Assembly: GCA_014607495.2 (NCBI GenBank)
Contig: CP053166.1
Location: forward strand, 12,108,455-12,172,454
Reading direction: 5' to 3'
Source of the DNA: Carposina sasakii
Taxonomy: Eukaryota > Arthropoda > Insecta > Lepidoptera > Carposinidae
DNA: 64,000 bases
This document shows positions 1-12,690 of the stretch, one piece after another; the stretch's first letter is position 1; each line of letters opens with the position of its first letter. The notes beneath the pieces were generated by a model. The model was not told the DNA's origin. It ran no database searches and was given only the letters and a program-made list of their open reading frames with translations. A program made the position numbers and the translations under genes.

Positions 1-2120
1 CGCCTAAATCAAAATATATTATCGAACGTATCTATGAATATCGCGGGAAAAAACTGGCGATATTTTATATTTACAAGTATGGCGCGCCATACTAACTTTC
101 CCTACTTAGTTTATAACTATGCATTTTGGAAAATAATCACTTACATTTCAACAGTATTTTACAGTTTTTTTTAAACTTATAAATACTTTATACTTTATGT
201 ATTTTATACTTGGTATACCTACTTATTATTTAATATAGAGTCTTGAGTTCCTTTATCTGCGCTAATTACGGAGAATAACTCGGCACTAATTAATATTGGC
301 GAAACATAAAATATATTGACGTAAACGGCTTGATACCACCAACATAATATACCTATACTTTCTTCTTCCCGTATAGGTACACATCCAAAAAAAAATTGCA
401 TCGTCCTTCGCACAATCAATCAAGCGATAAGCCAATAAACCTCAACGATGCGCTTTTTCAATTCGGCATTCGATTTTTGAATCGCTATTGTAACAAATGG
501 CCGGCGGCAGCGACGCGCGGCGCGCGAATCTTCCTTGTCAAATTGCACTATGAAAGGGCAAGCGGAAGTGAATGCCGGTGTCTCTTGTCAATGGTTCAGG
601 AACTATTTTTTTTTTGAAATAAGTTGAACTTTTCGTGGATAACATCTATTTGATATGTACTTTAAGGTCATGCACTAAAGACTATTTTGGCTGATATTCA
701 AAATGTACTTTTAGTGAGTGAGGTCATTGTGATAATGAAAAGTAGAGTTTGCAAAAAAGGTACTATACGCCTACTATAACTATTTAATTACGCGATGTTA
801 CAATTGCACCCATCGTATAAGAATATGGTATCGTTAAATCGAATTACATCAGCAAAAAGAGTAGGTACATAATTTAATTACAACAGATGTACTGTATTAC
901 AATATTTGTCACCGCCTTTAGTTACTTTGATATACGCAAAAGACGTACATACACGACTAAAGTAATAAAATTGTGAACTTGTGTACCCATAAAATGATAA
1001 CGAACTATAAGTACCAACCGTACGTTACTAACATCATTCGCGTATAAACCTATAAATACTTACAAAAACCTATTGCATAACAATACTACGCCCCCTATCC
1101 AATTGTTAAACGGGCATTGTAGCTTTATACGTTTAAAAAAAAATACATCCGGGGTTGCCAGCAATAAAATTGAACATGCCATAAAAGGTAAGTAATATTG
1201 ATATATGTAACATGGGTATAATGTTGTTAGCCCCCGTTTAGTGTATGAATGGTTCTTTTCAAGTCCGTTTGACTTGGCCCTTTGTGGAGAATTGCCCGTG
1301 AAATTTTTCGAGATAAATGATAAATTTATAGGGATGGGAATCATCCCTTTACGATGGTTTTTGCTAATTACAGTGGCTGGGGTTAATGGCGACATTATGG
1401 AAGGACTACTGAGATTTTTCTCTGAGATAATTGCTAGCGTTTTTACCTATTAGCATTGTATTTTGCTCGTTTCGCTATGTGCTAAGAATAAGTGTGGTGT
1501 ATCATTAAAACTATGCCATAACGTAGCTATTATTTACAATTTTTATTTGATATCGATTCCGTTTTAACAAATTAATTAAACATGTGGTTGATATTTCCGA
1601 GTTAGTAAAGGATAGCCGTACATTTTTCAAGTGCAGATATAAGATTATAAAGTAAAATTTAAAAAGTACGTATTTTTTACAGATAACCCAAAGAGAATAC
1701 TAGTAAGTATTTTATAAGCCTGCAAGCTACGATAATCATCTATTGTTTATAAACATTATAAAAATTTGAAGATAAAACTGAAAATTTGGCCTGAAAAAAT
1801 AGACCTCCATACCTAGTCCCCCTAGACTTCTAACAAACCTCATTGGAACAAAAAATACCTATATTTCTTGGACCCGAGTGTAGAAACTGCAAAATAAATA
1901 TAAAACACCTACCTTGTCATTGTGAATCCACAAGGTCGGACACATGAAGCTTTTAGAAAAAGGAGATGTTTAATACCGTTTGATATGTCGCTGCAGCAAA
2001 GTTGATATAGAAGCAACGGGATACCAGCTAGATAGAGTAATTATGAATACAATGATATAAATAACAAATTTTTGCCAAAATGTCTCATACAAATCGATAC
2101 TTTCGCCGTCGATTAATCAT
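1..2120. other. AT-rich intergenic DNA, nothing recognised
   Basis: I see no coding frame with recognisable motifs, no splice-flanked exon and no repeat that recurs elsewhere in the window. A short GC-rich patch with CpG-rich words lies near 498-530. The frames near 1060-1453 on both strands lack domain-like composition. Confidence 0.5.
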
Positions 2121-2235
2121 TTTACCGATTAGCAGTTGGTAGTAACTCTGTATACCACGCGACATAGGTCGGGACCGGTCCGTTCGAATCCTACTGGAGC
2201 AAACATTGATGTGATAAATATCGATGTTTGTGACA
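2121..2235 (+). mobile_element. Degraded tRNA-derived SINE (HaSE-like head)
   Basis: An A-box-like 'agcagttggtagt' near 2131 and a B-box-like 'cgttcgaatcc' near 2181 are followed by 'gcaaacattgatgtgat' and 'tatcgatgtttg'. The same tail follows the better preserved tRNA-like head at 27170-27297 on the other strand. This arrangement is known in lepidopteran HaSE-type SINEs; the family name is inference. Confidence 0.6.
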
Positions 2236-5200
2236 CAAGATCTTAGAGATCTTAATGTGAGAGATCTTACTAGGTGAATATTATGTTGTATTGTACTTAA
2301 AGTAAATGCTGTTTATTGTTTGCCAAAATGTCACTTAGCTAATTTGACACTTCCGCTTGGTTATATGATTATGGCACCTCCCCTTAACATCCACCTTCAT
2401 GAACGGATAGCTAGTCAACAAGGAGAACAATGTTTGATTAACATTAATTAGCGGAGCCTCAAACCGCTTTTAATGAGTATCTAAGCTTTATCAGCCAGAA
2501 TTTAAGGTTTAAAGAAAACGCATAAAAATACCGGTATTATATGCTAATTGGGTTTTGAGAAAGTTTTGCTTTCTACGGTTTTAATAGAGTAACTAATAAA
2601 TGGTATGGTAGAGGTACAGGCACATACAGTTGAGAAGAACAGGATATTTTATTAAGTTAAATTAAGTTTTCAGAATAATAATACTAGGAAAACTAAAATA
2701 TTAATTTTATTTATTTCTTTGCCTGTACATATACGTAAAAAATATACGCCATTACGCTTTGTTCATGTAAACAACACGTTTATAAAAGTGAATAAATAAA
2801 TGGAAAATTTATATAAAAGACCCATTTTCATGACAAAAGATTGACTGGTCTTACGAAAGATAACTTATTTGCTTGTCTGACGAGTTGACAACGTCGGATA
2901 CGGTAAGAGTATAATTACTAAACAAATAGAAATAAAGTTTGTTATCAAATGATAGCTGAATGACGTCATTGTGCATAAGCCATTATTTAAGGTCTTTTTA
3001 CACTTTAGCTCGAGATTACTCGAGAATCGTAGAGTGCTTATTTTCAGCCTTCGGTGACATTTTAAATTCATGAAAACTCTGTTATTTCGTAACTACAAAT
3101 CGTGTTATTATATCAAATCGTTTCCAATAGTTAGGAAAGTTTTTCCATTGGATACGTTACCGGTCTCTAGACTGTATTTGTACCCGAAACGCGATTGTAG
3201 GCTCCCTCCTTAACATTTTATATGTGTCTTCATAGGCTAACGGGTCAAAAGAGGTTGTGCGATTTGCTGTTGTGAATTATACTTATTCCATTAATTTACG
3301 AGCATGGAAAGGGCACGGGCTATCTTACAAAAATCTGTCAGACGCTACGGTAAGCCTAGACTAAAATCAAACAAAAAATTGTTACCCCACTAAACAAAAC
3401 ATTGCTATTAGTTCTGGGTCAAATAGGTATTTGATGTTAATAAACTTTGTTTGCCACTAAAATACAAATTAATTTATTAGATATATAGTTGCCAGAGTTG
3501 AGAATAGATAAATAAATCCAATATGGTTACAGATAACTTATTTATATGTTTAGTTAGCGTATGTGGAGATAGAAAACATTTTAATGACATCATTTTGGTG
3601 ATTATTTTATACTATAAGTTGTAAACAGCTGTATAGTGGTTACGAAAGCACCATTTTAAAACTAATACTCACACCTAGTACACTTCAATAGTTGAACGTA
3701 ATTTTATGCATTATTATTCATCGAGAAATCGTTTTAAAAATATTAACAACGCATTAGTAAAGAAATTTTTTCTTGTTTTCATAAGTCGACAAATCGTGTA
3801 CCCAATCTCTTAACGGCTCCTTAGGTCGTATAGCCGCCAAATTACATGCCATTACAATGCCAATATGTACAGCTCACGAAAATCAATAACATCATACATT
3901 TAAAATTGAAACTGTCATCACAAAGCTGGCCAATAAGCGAGGGCAAACAAAAAGACGTGTTACTTCAAATATAGCATTATAATCTTATATTGTCCAATAC
4001 TGGTGTCGCTAGTATCAACGTGGCAACAATAATTCGGAACTACCACTATATGGGTAGCCAAGTTTTCGTTTACATCCGCCTGACAAGAGATTCGATTGGC
4101 AGTATAAGAACGTTTGTGAAAACTGTTAGCAATGCGAAGCCATCTTGTTCTAGCGTTTGCAAATATTGTGGAATATTACTTGGGAACATAATACGTGTGT
4201 TATATAATTAGCCTCTAATGGATACTAATTTGTTGATGTCGTTTTGAGTGCTGTCTCGGAGGAACGATAACTAGCTATATGCTCTGTCATGATATAAAAG
4301 AACACGACGGATTTTGTTGCTAATTAAAAAATCTGTTAAACCAAAACCAAAGTGTCCCATCAAAAACATAAAAGTGAAATGAGAACAAAGTTTAATATTA
4401 CGATATATGCCTTGGTTGTTGACTTCAACGACAAAAGAAGTGAGATCTAAATGGGTGCCTAGTTCAATGGTCAGTTCTGAAATTCATTTATTACAACATA
4501 GATCAATCCTTCGACATTTTGCTTGTTTATTTAAAGTTATGTGAGTGTATGTTACAAAATAGCTGCAGTCATCATCAGGGAACAAAGTAATTTAAGGCAT
4601 CTCCGGGCAGAATGTTTCAATAGAGAATAGAATGGCCATCAATTTGACCACCAACCCCGGTATAAAACGTCCGCATATCCGCCGAACATGACCGTATTAG
4701 GACATAGATTTAAATAGATACCTTGGTAGTCAACAATTTTCCACACCTCGAGGTTACATTAAGTGCACGACATTCGGTCGTAACCGCGGGCAATTACATG
4801 TATATCGCTAAATAAACACGCGTTAGCTCTCTACGAATCTGTGTGGACATGAATTGAAAACTCAAACAGTTGACTTGCGCTTTTGGAGATGGTGCCTCGT
4901 TTACATTTACTTGTCGTCAAGCTAGTTTGCAAGTACTGGAATGGTGTATTAGTATGTTTTGGTTTGAATGTATACATGATAGGTAGGTACCACATCTAGA
5001 CAGAACATAGTTATATTTCAGGTTCCATCTTTCTTCTTTTTCTTAAAGAAGTCTTGGCCAAGATAAAATATATTATTATTATTGCGGTAGTAGAATAGTA
5101 CAATGGATCATCGATTGTTCAGAGATTCCTCATATTTTAGTGAAGATGTGATAATTATCAATGATTAATCAGATCACCAAAGGTCTATAAAATTATAATA

Positions 5201-5599
5201 TAACCTTTTATCATACTAATGAATTTACTACCAAAAAGTTAAGCAATTAAACTCGCCAAGACGAATGGGGCATTACACGTAAAAGGGTACAAGAGGGTCA
5301 TATTACACCGGAGCCGATAATTTGTGCAGTCTCCGTTCTCTCATCTCATTAGCACATGGTACCTGAATGAGGAGCCGAGGTACACACCTCCCAACCCCAA
5401 GTACACCAAATAGAGTCCACGAACAACAAGTACGGACAAAATGAGAACTAAAGCTTTTAATCACAAAAAATTGTTGTGAAAGCTGCACTAGCGCCGCTGT
5501 ATCCAGTATATATGTGATGGTGATATACCAGCGATATAAGTGTATGGATTGAGGATATTTAATGCTAAGAGATTCGTATGTTAAGCGATAAAACTACTT
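2236..5599. other. AT-rich intergenic DNA, nothing recognised
   Basis: About 3.4 kb with only short frames of biased composition. No domain motif, RNA gene or repeated unit shared with the rest of the window was recognised. Confidence 0.45.
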
Positions 5600-5680
5600 T
5601 TTAGGTAACACTGGACACTATAAATTTCAACCAAATTTACATCGTTTTCCAGCATTTTTTGGCATACTTAATTTGATGTA

Positions 5681-6284
5681 TATGTCGTGGCCATATCGTA
5701 GAATTGCTCGAGCATTTCAAAATGGTCGCATTTTGAAAAGTTCAACTGTCTATTCCATCATATATGGTGGGCAGATCGATGGTTTCTGATATGGGCAATA
5801 AACGCCCGATCATTTCATGAAGTGGTAAGATTATTGCGTAAAATATAAAAACCGGTGCTGCGCGGTTTTATTTATGTGTGAAGATGGCGGTTTTAGGTTA
5901 TATAAATTAGTAGGGTGCTAAGAGAGTTCACGGATAGTGTGTTATATTGTATAATGTTAAGCTTAATGGTGGTTTATAATAATATTGTTAAAACTTAGAT
6001 TACTAGGTTAGGTTAGGTTAGACTATGACAAATGACGCACGAGCCGAGCGAGCGGAGCGAGCGTAGATGTGCCAGATGCGAATCGCTTTTGTTAAGGTCA
6101 TATCACATAAATAATTCATACCATCATACCTATGTAAGCTCTTACCACATTCGGATTTTATGGACAGTTAATACGATTTGGCCAAACGACAAAATCGTGA
6201 AATGTAGACGATTTATCTGGTCTTACTTTGGACACTTTGAAATGTATTTTGAAATGATCAATTTAACAATATGGCCACGACATA
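5681..6284. mobile_element. Inserted TIR element (MITE), about 604 bp
   Basis: The ends are a perfect 16-bp inverted repeat: 'tatgtcgtggccatat' at 5681-5696 and its complement at 6269-6284. It interrupts the older MITE whose two halves flank it. The interior holds a 'gagcgagcggagcgagcg'-like simple patch and a short TTAGG tract. No transposase is present, so it is non-autonomous; the superfamily is undetermined. A TA target duplication is possible because the repeat begins and ends in TA. Confidence 0.65.
6004..6021 (+). repeat. Short interstitial (TTAGG)n tract
   Basis: The sequence reads as three and a half TTAGG units. TTAGG is the usual insect telomere unit, but a tract this short can arise by chance or by simple-repeat slippage. 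Confidence 0.5.
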
Positions 6285-6454
6285 TATAGTACATACCCTT
6301 CGTTAAGGGTGGCAACGAAAAAACATCCTGTATAAGTAGTACTTTTAAATAATTTAAGTAAAGCTAAAGCTAAAAGTAAAAGTAAAATCTTTCAATAAAG
6401 TATTTTACAGTTCTATTAGCTTATTAATCAGTAGAACATGGTACCTACTTATCT

Positions 6455-6766
6455 ATACATATAATAAAAATGTAACGGGTCGCAGTCTGTACATGGAAGA
6501 TACATGAGAAAAAATATTACAGGAGACCTTTATCAACGCAATAGTACCCAAAACAATGATTTTTGAAATTTTTGTCTGTTTGTCGGTTTGTCTGTGAATT
6601 TTGCACGCTAATATCAGAAACGGTTGAACCGATTTCTATGCAGTTTTCAAGAATATATTGTGACAGGTCCCACTTAACATATAGGCTACTTTTTATCCCG
6701 GGAAAATGTTTTTTGACATTTTTTTTTTCTGTAGTCCACGCGGACGGAGTCGCGGACGTCCACTAG
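6455..6766 (+). mobile_element. Helitron-like (Lep1-type) fragment ending in CTAG
   Basis: It contains 'cggttgaaccgatttctatg', 'ataggctactttttatcccg' and the tail 'gtcgcggacgtccactag'. The same block recurs at 26172-26390, 32101-32331 and 43800-43979. In Lepidoptera this tail belongs to abundant non-autonomous Helitrons (Lep1-like) ending in CTAG; that assignment is from family knowledge. The 5' boundary is approximate. Confidence 0.65.
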
Positions 6767-8236
6767 TACAAACTAAATAGTTCCAACAACCAGCTTAATT
6801 CCGGTGGCACATAATAGTTACTTTGAGTAACATTATCTACTTATATCAATATCGCTGATCTAAATATGCACAATTGATGATTTTAATTCAGAATAATGTG
6901 ATAATATTATTTTTCACTAGTATAATTATTGTAATATTTTGAAGGTGACTGGCAAAAAATATGTGGTTAGATAAGAAAATTGCTGGAAGTCTCGAAGGTC
7001 AAGCGATAAAGAGATAACATTTAGGACTTTTGGGTACTTTAATACCTACTAGAGTACTTATTCTGCGGTTATAAGAGTAGAGGCTTTAATACTGATTACT
7101 TCTTATTTCATATTTTTTTAAATTAATCAGAATTGAGTAAGACCAAGAAAAAACAATACTTAACAATAAATTATATCTTAGCCACTATAAAGAACCTACC
7201 CAATTATATCATTTGAGTCACAAAAACAGTTTATTATCGACTTAATATGAATTAAATCGCAACCTTCTAATTTCTTAGTTACCTACAATGCAGAAAAGTG
7301 CAACTATCTCCACACCTATAAGTATATTTTTAGTGTAAATACATTCTTATAATTAGACATAGGAGTTGTCGGGGCTATGACGTCATATTTTTAGTGATTG
7401 CCTTATCGATAAATGCATACTTATCGATAATTACAATGTTCCATATTGCAACAACGTGACTCATAAAAAATAAAAGGCAAATGTCACATTTGCCTAGCGA
7501 CTCACTTTTTCTTTTTAGGTTTAGTAGAATTTAAAGAAGATATAAAATGTTACGTTTGTAAATCTGTCTTTTTCAATACAATTTAAAGAAGAATTAAAGT
7601 GTTCGTTTGTAAAGCTAACATCTTCAATTTCTAACATTAAAAAATATATAATTACCTACCTATGCGTTTTTAATTTCTCCAATATTAGTGGATAATAGCA
7701 TTTTGGAGTTGGGTGGGTAATTAAACTCTTTTAAATATTTAGAATCATGAATAGTCGGCATTTCTTATTATTTTAAATACGAATATTGTGGGCTCATTTT
7801 GATTTTGGACATTGTGATATATACACCTATAAGATATATCGATATCTAGATAAGTCGATGTAAATACATTCTTATAATAACACATTTTATTTAAAATTAT
7901 AATACGCAGCTGAGACAATAAAAAACATGATGTCGTCTGCAAGCCTTACGTCTGAGGTAACTCAAATAAAGGCACATTACCATGATTTCAATTAATATCC
8001 TTGTACCTATAATATGTACGTAGGTACATTAATATTCTTTACCGGTGTTATATTTTCTTAAAGTAGATTCGTAAAACCTGTATAATTTAACTATCACTTA
8101 CCTAATACATGTTGTCCGTTTTTTTACTTGTAAAATGAACGAGACAGCATGGCTAATTTGGGTAAAAAAAGTACCTCTGACAAGGTAAGATTCCGTCTTA
8201 TACCTACGAGATTCCATAGGTTTACGAGATTCCAGA
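6767..8236. other. AT-rich intergenic DNA with paired TATCGATA words
   Basis: No gene was recognised. Two 'TTATCGATAA' words lie about 17 bp apart near 7403-7430; the core matches the DREF/BEAF consensus of Drosophila promoters. No transcription unit can be tied to them here. Confidence 0.4.
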
Positions 8237-8352
8237 GGGGTAAGCACGAACCTCTCGATAGTCCGTAACGCTATCGTCCAACTGTCAAATCACATAGATT
8301 TTGCTAGCGAGTCGCTAGCGTTACGCCGCGTAAAAAGGTTCGTGCTTACCCC
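8237..8352. mobile_element. Short MITE with 17-bp perfect TIRs
   Basis: 'ggggtaagcacgaacct' at 8237-8253 is the exact reverse complement of 8336-8352. The 116-bp unit has a second internal inverted match ('cgtaacgctatcg' against 'gctagcgttacg'), so it could fold as a hairpin. No coding capacity. Confidence 0.65.
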
Positions 8353-10164
8353 ACTGGCGTTGGTACCTCTATATAAAATACATTTTAAATAAGAGTTTTG
8401 TAGTACCTAGGTACATAGTCTGTCTGTAGTATTTATATAATTGTGGTATGTAAACACTCCTAAAGAAAACGTTTGTACAATGGCTCGAGCTCGCAAACTG
8501 CAAAGCAAAACCGAGCATTAACGGCACAGATTACGAGGTTTCAGTCACAAAATTACACAAGGCGATCCGAAAGCGGCACAAATATAAATATTATGTCTAC
8601 ATATTGATAGAGTTGAGCACTCGTCAAACACAGAGTGTGCGTTGCCAATATTAACTCTAGGTATCTGTGGGGCTGGCAACTTTTATCGCCGCTATAACCA
8701 CACCAGACACACATTCCCACAGTTCTTGACTCTTAAACACAGGTGGTAAAGACCACTTTGAGCTGGCGAACGCGAATAGATGAGTAAGGGTGGGACGTTA
8801 ACCTTTTTATTCTAGGCTTCAGGACATGACCACGGTCATGGCTATATTTGTTATTAAATATTTGAATTTTGAAAAAGTGACACCTGTAAACTTGTAATGT
8901 AAATTTGGTTTGAGTTTATTACTTAGATTATTTTTGATTATGAACGGATGTTTCAGTAGCCAAGTATACGTACGGTCTTAATACTTTTGTGTGTTAATAC
9001 TTTGATATAACATCTTATTATTCAGCAATAAGAAGTTCACTGCTAAATATATGTTAATACATAGTACATTAACAGAAATAACTACAAATAGAAATGTATT
9101 GCATACTTGAATATAATTTCATCATCATCATCTTCCTACCCTGTTCCCATTCAATGTACTTATTTTAATTGGGGTATGTCCGGCTTTTTATACTAGTTTC
9201 TATAATTTTCTATAAAAATCTTAGCTTCTGAGTTGGTACCTACTTAGCAAAACTTGTAGGTACTTCAGCCGAATAATCTGGTTGCGTTAATATATGTATC
9301 TAAAAATTAATAAATTATCCCAAATGAAAACTCCCTTTAATTCGAACACACATACATATTAGTATAATTCATCAAGGCAAACCCCTTGGCTTACTTAGGC
9401 TGTGTTACCAAATATTTTCTATACAAGCCTTGCATTGTGTACTGAGTACATATAGCGTGTGTATACGGTACATATTTAGCTCGGCCCAACAGGGACCCCC
9501 TTGACAAAACTACGATTATCTTGTACCAATAACGGAGAGATAATAATGGTAGTCGTTTATTACACTGATAATGGTGAATGCAAATAAATAATTAGGATTT
9601 TCGTTAATAGTCCTATTTGTCTAGCATATTTAGATAACTAATAATTGCTTGTGTCTTTAATTTCATTACAATTATTTAATGTTATAAAATTATTTAATGT
9701 GTGTACTTTTTTGTTTGGGATTTGCCAATGAATGATACAGGAACCAACCTAATCAAGTATTATCCTAACCTATAAATACCTAGCTTAGGTTTAGGATGGT
9801 TTGGTACCTACCCCTATCTACCTATTAACCTATCACTATGCTGATATATTCTCAACGATTATCATCATCATGATCTTCATTATTATAATCATATTCAAGT
9901 ATGTATGACCTTTATAAAATTCTAGTAAAACTAAGCAAAGATCTTTCGTAAAACAGGTTGCGCGCGCGCTGGGTAAACAAAATGGCGGCGATAGCGGCCA
10001 TCTTGTGACGCATCGAGGTCACGTACGCAGTAAATTTAAAATATCTCGTTGGTATGTAATTAGCTTGAGTCACTTAGGAATTGTTGGTAGATAAGAGCTA
10101 AGTAAGTGCCTAGTATTTTAGAATAGGTAGCTTATTGTCGCCTGATTTAATATTCGCATGTGCA
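8353..10164. other. AT-rich intergenic DNA with a GCCAT-palindrome patch
   Basis: No gene seen. Around 9960-10035 a CpG-rich patch contains 'aaaatggcggcgatagcgg' followed by 'ccatcttg', that is, two GCCAT cores in inverted orientation. This resembles YY1/Pho-type sites, but function is not shown. Confidence 0.4.
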
Positions 10165-10247
10165 TTGTCTAAGGCCCCATGTATCGACGGTTTTCTGTAA
10201 AAGGAACCGTTTTACAGAAAACCATCGATACATGGGGCCTTAGACAA
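10165..10247. repeat. Near-perfect 38-bp-arm hairpin, 7-nt loop
   Basis: Arms 10165-10202 and 10210-10247 pair with a single C/A mismatch, which is a G-U wobble in minus-strand RNA; the loop is 'ggaaccg'. The unit contains 'ggccccatgtatcga'. It could be a tiny palindromic MITE or a miRNA/siRNA-type precursor. No second copy occurs in the window. Confidence 0.75.
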
Positions 10248-10849
10248 AGAAAGATTATTTCTCGATCGAATCGATAGAGGTTCATCACCGATACGTTTGC
10301 ACCAAAAATAAGTTTTATTTCATGATGGCCATACTGATTAAAGAAAGTCAAACTTTAACTTAGGTAAATTCAGGTCAGTTTTCGGAAGTTTTGCTTTATG
10401 ATAATAGACGAATACGAGAGGAGATTCTCGGAAGCGGATATATTTTTCCTCACCCGCACTAAATTTATTGGGTTGGTTATTGAAGGTCAGCAGCGGCAGC
10501 TACAGGCTTCAACATAATTATTATTTTTCTATGCTATGTGTTTATTATTCTAATTTTTAGTAAATATTTAAATGTATCCTCCCATCCTACCCTACCCCAA
10601 CTCCTCTCTTCCTTTCCTGGGTCTATATTATTGGATTTAAATATTATTCTTATTTATATCAATTATATCCAATTTATTCCGATATCACCATAAAATTGTA
10701 AGTGTTGTTTCCGTTATTGGCACTACACACATTATATGTAAATTATTGTTAATCGTATGTTATTGCTGTGTTGTAACAACTAACAACAAATAAATAAAAA
10801 ATAAATAATAAAATTATGATATGATATGGCTATGGCAAATGTATATATT
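10248..10849. other. Non-coding; part resembles a retrotransposon 3' tail
   Basis: No gene seen. The stretch 10530-10810 is pyrimidine-rich, then ends in 'aacaaataaataaaaaataa', similar to the 3' UTR and tail of a non-LTR element. No coding part is attached and the assignment is weak. Confidence 0.35.
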
Positions 10850-10936
10850 ACATACATATTTACACACTACACAACAGATTAACTTAGTCCCACATTAAGA
10901 TCCCTAAGGTCTTGTGTCGTGGGTACTAAGCAATGG
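10850..10936 (+). repeat. Dispersed repeat shared with 26395-26500
   Basis: It contains 'cttagtcccacattaagat' and 'ctaaggtcttgtgtcgtggg', which recur with small changes at 26426-26475. It is probably a transposon tail fragment of unknown class. Confidence 0.55.
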
Positions 10937-11206
10937 TATATCATCATCATCATCATCAGCCTATTACAGTCCACTGCTGGACGTAGGCCTCCCCCGGGGC
11001 ACGCCACAAGACTGCCATGAGGGGTATTTGCCCATAGTCACCACGCTGGGCAGGCGGGTTGGTGACCGCAGTTTGTATTTTGAACTATGTTGTCAACACG
11101 GGAGGCGCTGCTGCCCACCTCCCGGAAACCCTTAATCGCCTTGTACGATACCCACGGGCAGACATGGGGTGGTACGAATTCTACTCTGCCGGCACCACGC
11201 GGCCAT
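10937..11206 (+). repeat. ATC-microsatellite-anchored dispersed repeat, long copy
   Basis: An (ATC)n tract at 10938-10959 leads into 'agtccactgctggacgtagg', 'gcccatagtcaccacgctgg' and 'aattctactctgccggcacc'. The same unit occurs at 20625-20885 (+), 24878-25362 (-, tandem), 18470-18545 (-) and 31352-31445 (+). This is a well-known type of lepidopteran repeat linked to microsatellites; its class is uncertain. Confidence 0.7.
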
Positions 11207-12544
11207 AGATAAGTATAGAAACATGGACCTATATATTGGATGCTATTTGCTTGAATCTTTTTTATTATCACTACTGTTGTTACCATCCAACATGACTTCA
11301 TTTTTCACCAACATTCCGCAACCGCAGACAAAGAAACACATTGAACAAGACAAACGGCACAGCAAATATCCCGATTTCGCAACTCAAACGCAGAATTAAT
11401 ATTCAACGAGATAAAACTGTTATCTTTAGTGGAAAAACAGGCTAATCCAGGGCTGGTTGAGACAGAACAAATTTGCTGAACCAACAATCAGCCGGCACCT
11501 TACATTGGTACGTGTGACTAAGGGGGAGCTACACAGGGCGGGTGAAACGCTGGGGAGGGAAACGTCAATTGAAAATAATGTATAATCTACATTGAGTAAC
11601 TAACTACTTGAGGGCTTAGGCTATAACAATTTCGTGAGCCACAGCAGCGAAGTTCGTAAAGTTATCGAAATATTTCCACCATTATTTGGACATCGTCATG
11701 TAATTTAACGCAATCGATCGGTTCCTTTTGGAGGAGATGTTGTGATAACTTTGCTATCGCTGGTAAAATTGTCCAAGACCGCTAAACAAACACTTTGGTA
11801 GTGTTTTCTACCCGTGCAATTTAAACCATTTTAAAAGTATCCAAAATATGATGTTCCTTGTCCTAAATCAAGTGTCTTAAACAAGCTATGGTTTAATTAA
11901 CAGATTTTTTTTTTTAAATCAGCTGATACATATATGTTAAAACAGATCAAATAATGACACTATGAATAGAACTGCGTGTTCGAAAATTATCAATATGTAC
12001 CTATTAATAAAATTTAGTTTAATTAAACCAAATAAGTACCTTTATTATGTATTATTAGTTATTATATTACCATAAAATATTACTATTATAACTACAGTTG
12101 CTGTACATAAGTCCTGACAAGCACCACTATATGCCTATTCCGAACACGCTCGGTCTGTAAAAGCGCTAAAAGAGAGTCACCCACCGCTTACACAGCAAAT
12201 ATTTCTTCAGATACAGGGGCGCTCAACTCTAACTTAAACTACCATAGTGTACATAAGGTTTTATAATAGAAGGTGAATGGCGTTATAAACGACTTATTTC
12301 ATGTTTAAATCGGTGTGTGGTTCTTGTCAATACTCTCGGTTGTTTAAAGGTATTTTTGGATTATGTATGACTAACTTTTAAAAGAGGTGGGAAGGAATAT
12401 AATATTTTGCTGGGGTATTGATCGGTTCGACTAATACCTTATGGAGCCAAGGTCCACCATACCTGCCCCTGATGCAACCTGCTATACCTATACGGTCGGC
12501 TGTGTTCCCGCAATAGGGTAATCAAAACTGCAGAATGATAAAGA
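11207..12544. other. Intergenic DNA, nothing recognised
   Basis: About 1.3 kb with no recognisable coding motif or shared repeat. The short overlapping frames at 11169-11487 are not supported by domains or splice context. Confidence 0.45.
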
Positions 12545-12690
12545 AGATCTCGCAGCTATGTTAAGCATAGCTGCTAGCTAGCAAGTCGCTAGCTTATCGC
12601 CGTTGAGAATGCCCAAGGTCCTTAGTCGACTCTCAAGACATGCATGGAAGGAAATACATATAGCATAGGGATTCTAGTGAAGCACTTTTA
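12545..12690 (+). repeat. Weak copy of the 'gaagccccgcatcag' repeat family
   Basis: Elements such as 'gagaatgcccaaggtcc', 'catgcatggaagg' and 'attctagtgaagc' appear in the same order as in the copies at 23800-23972 and 30520-30682, but diverged. The class is unknown. Confidence 0.35.

Larger units (their letters stand above)
5600..6335 (-). mobile_element. Outer MITE fragment split by another element
   Basis: The left part (5600-5680, with 'gcattttttggcat') and right part (6285-6335, with 'acccttcgttaagggtggc' and 'acatcctgta') match, in reverse, the element seen intact at 25801-26171. It is therefore one copy of that MITE family, interrupted by the TIR element at 5681-6284. Confidence 0.65.

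Noticed and set aside
1060..1453. Overlapping 111- and 70-codon frames on opposite strands
   Set aside because: No domain, splice or codon-use support, and each is the shadow of the other.
6004..6021. Telomere or telomere-fusion site
   Set aside because: Only about three and a half TTAGG units, embedded in a MITE-like insert.
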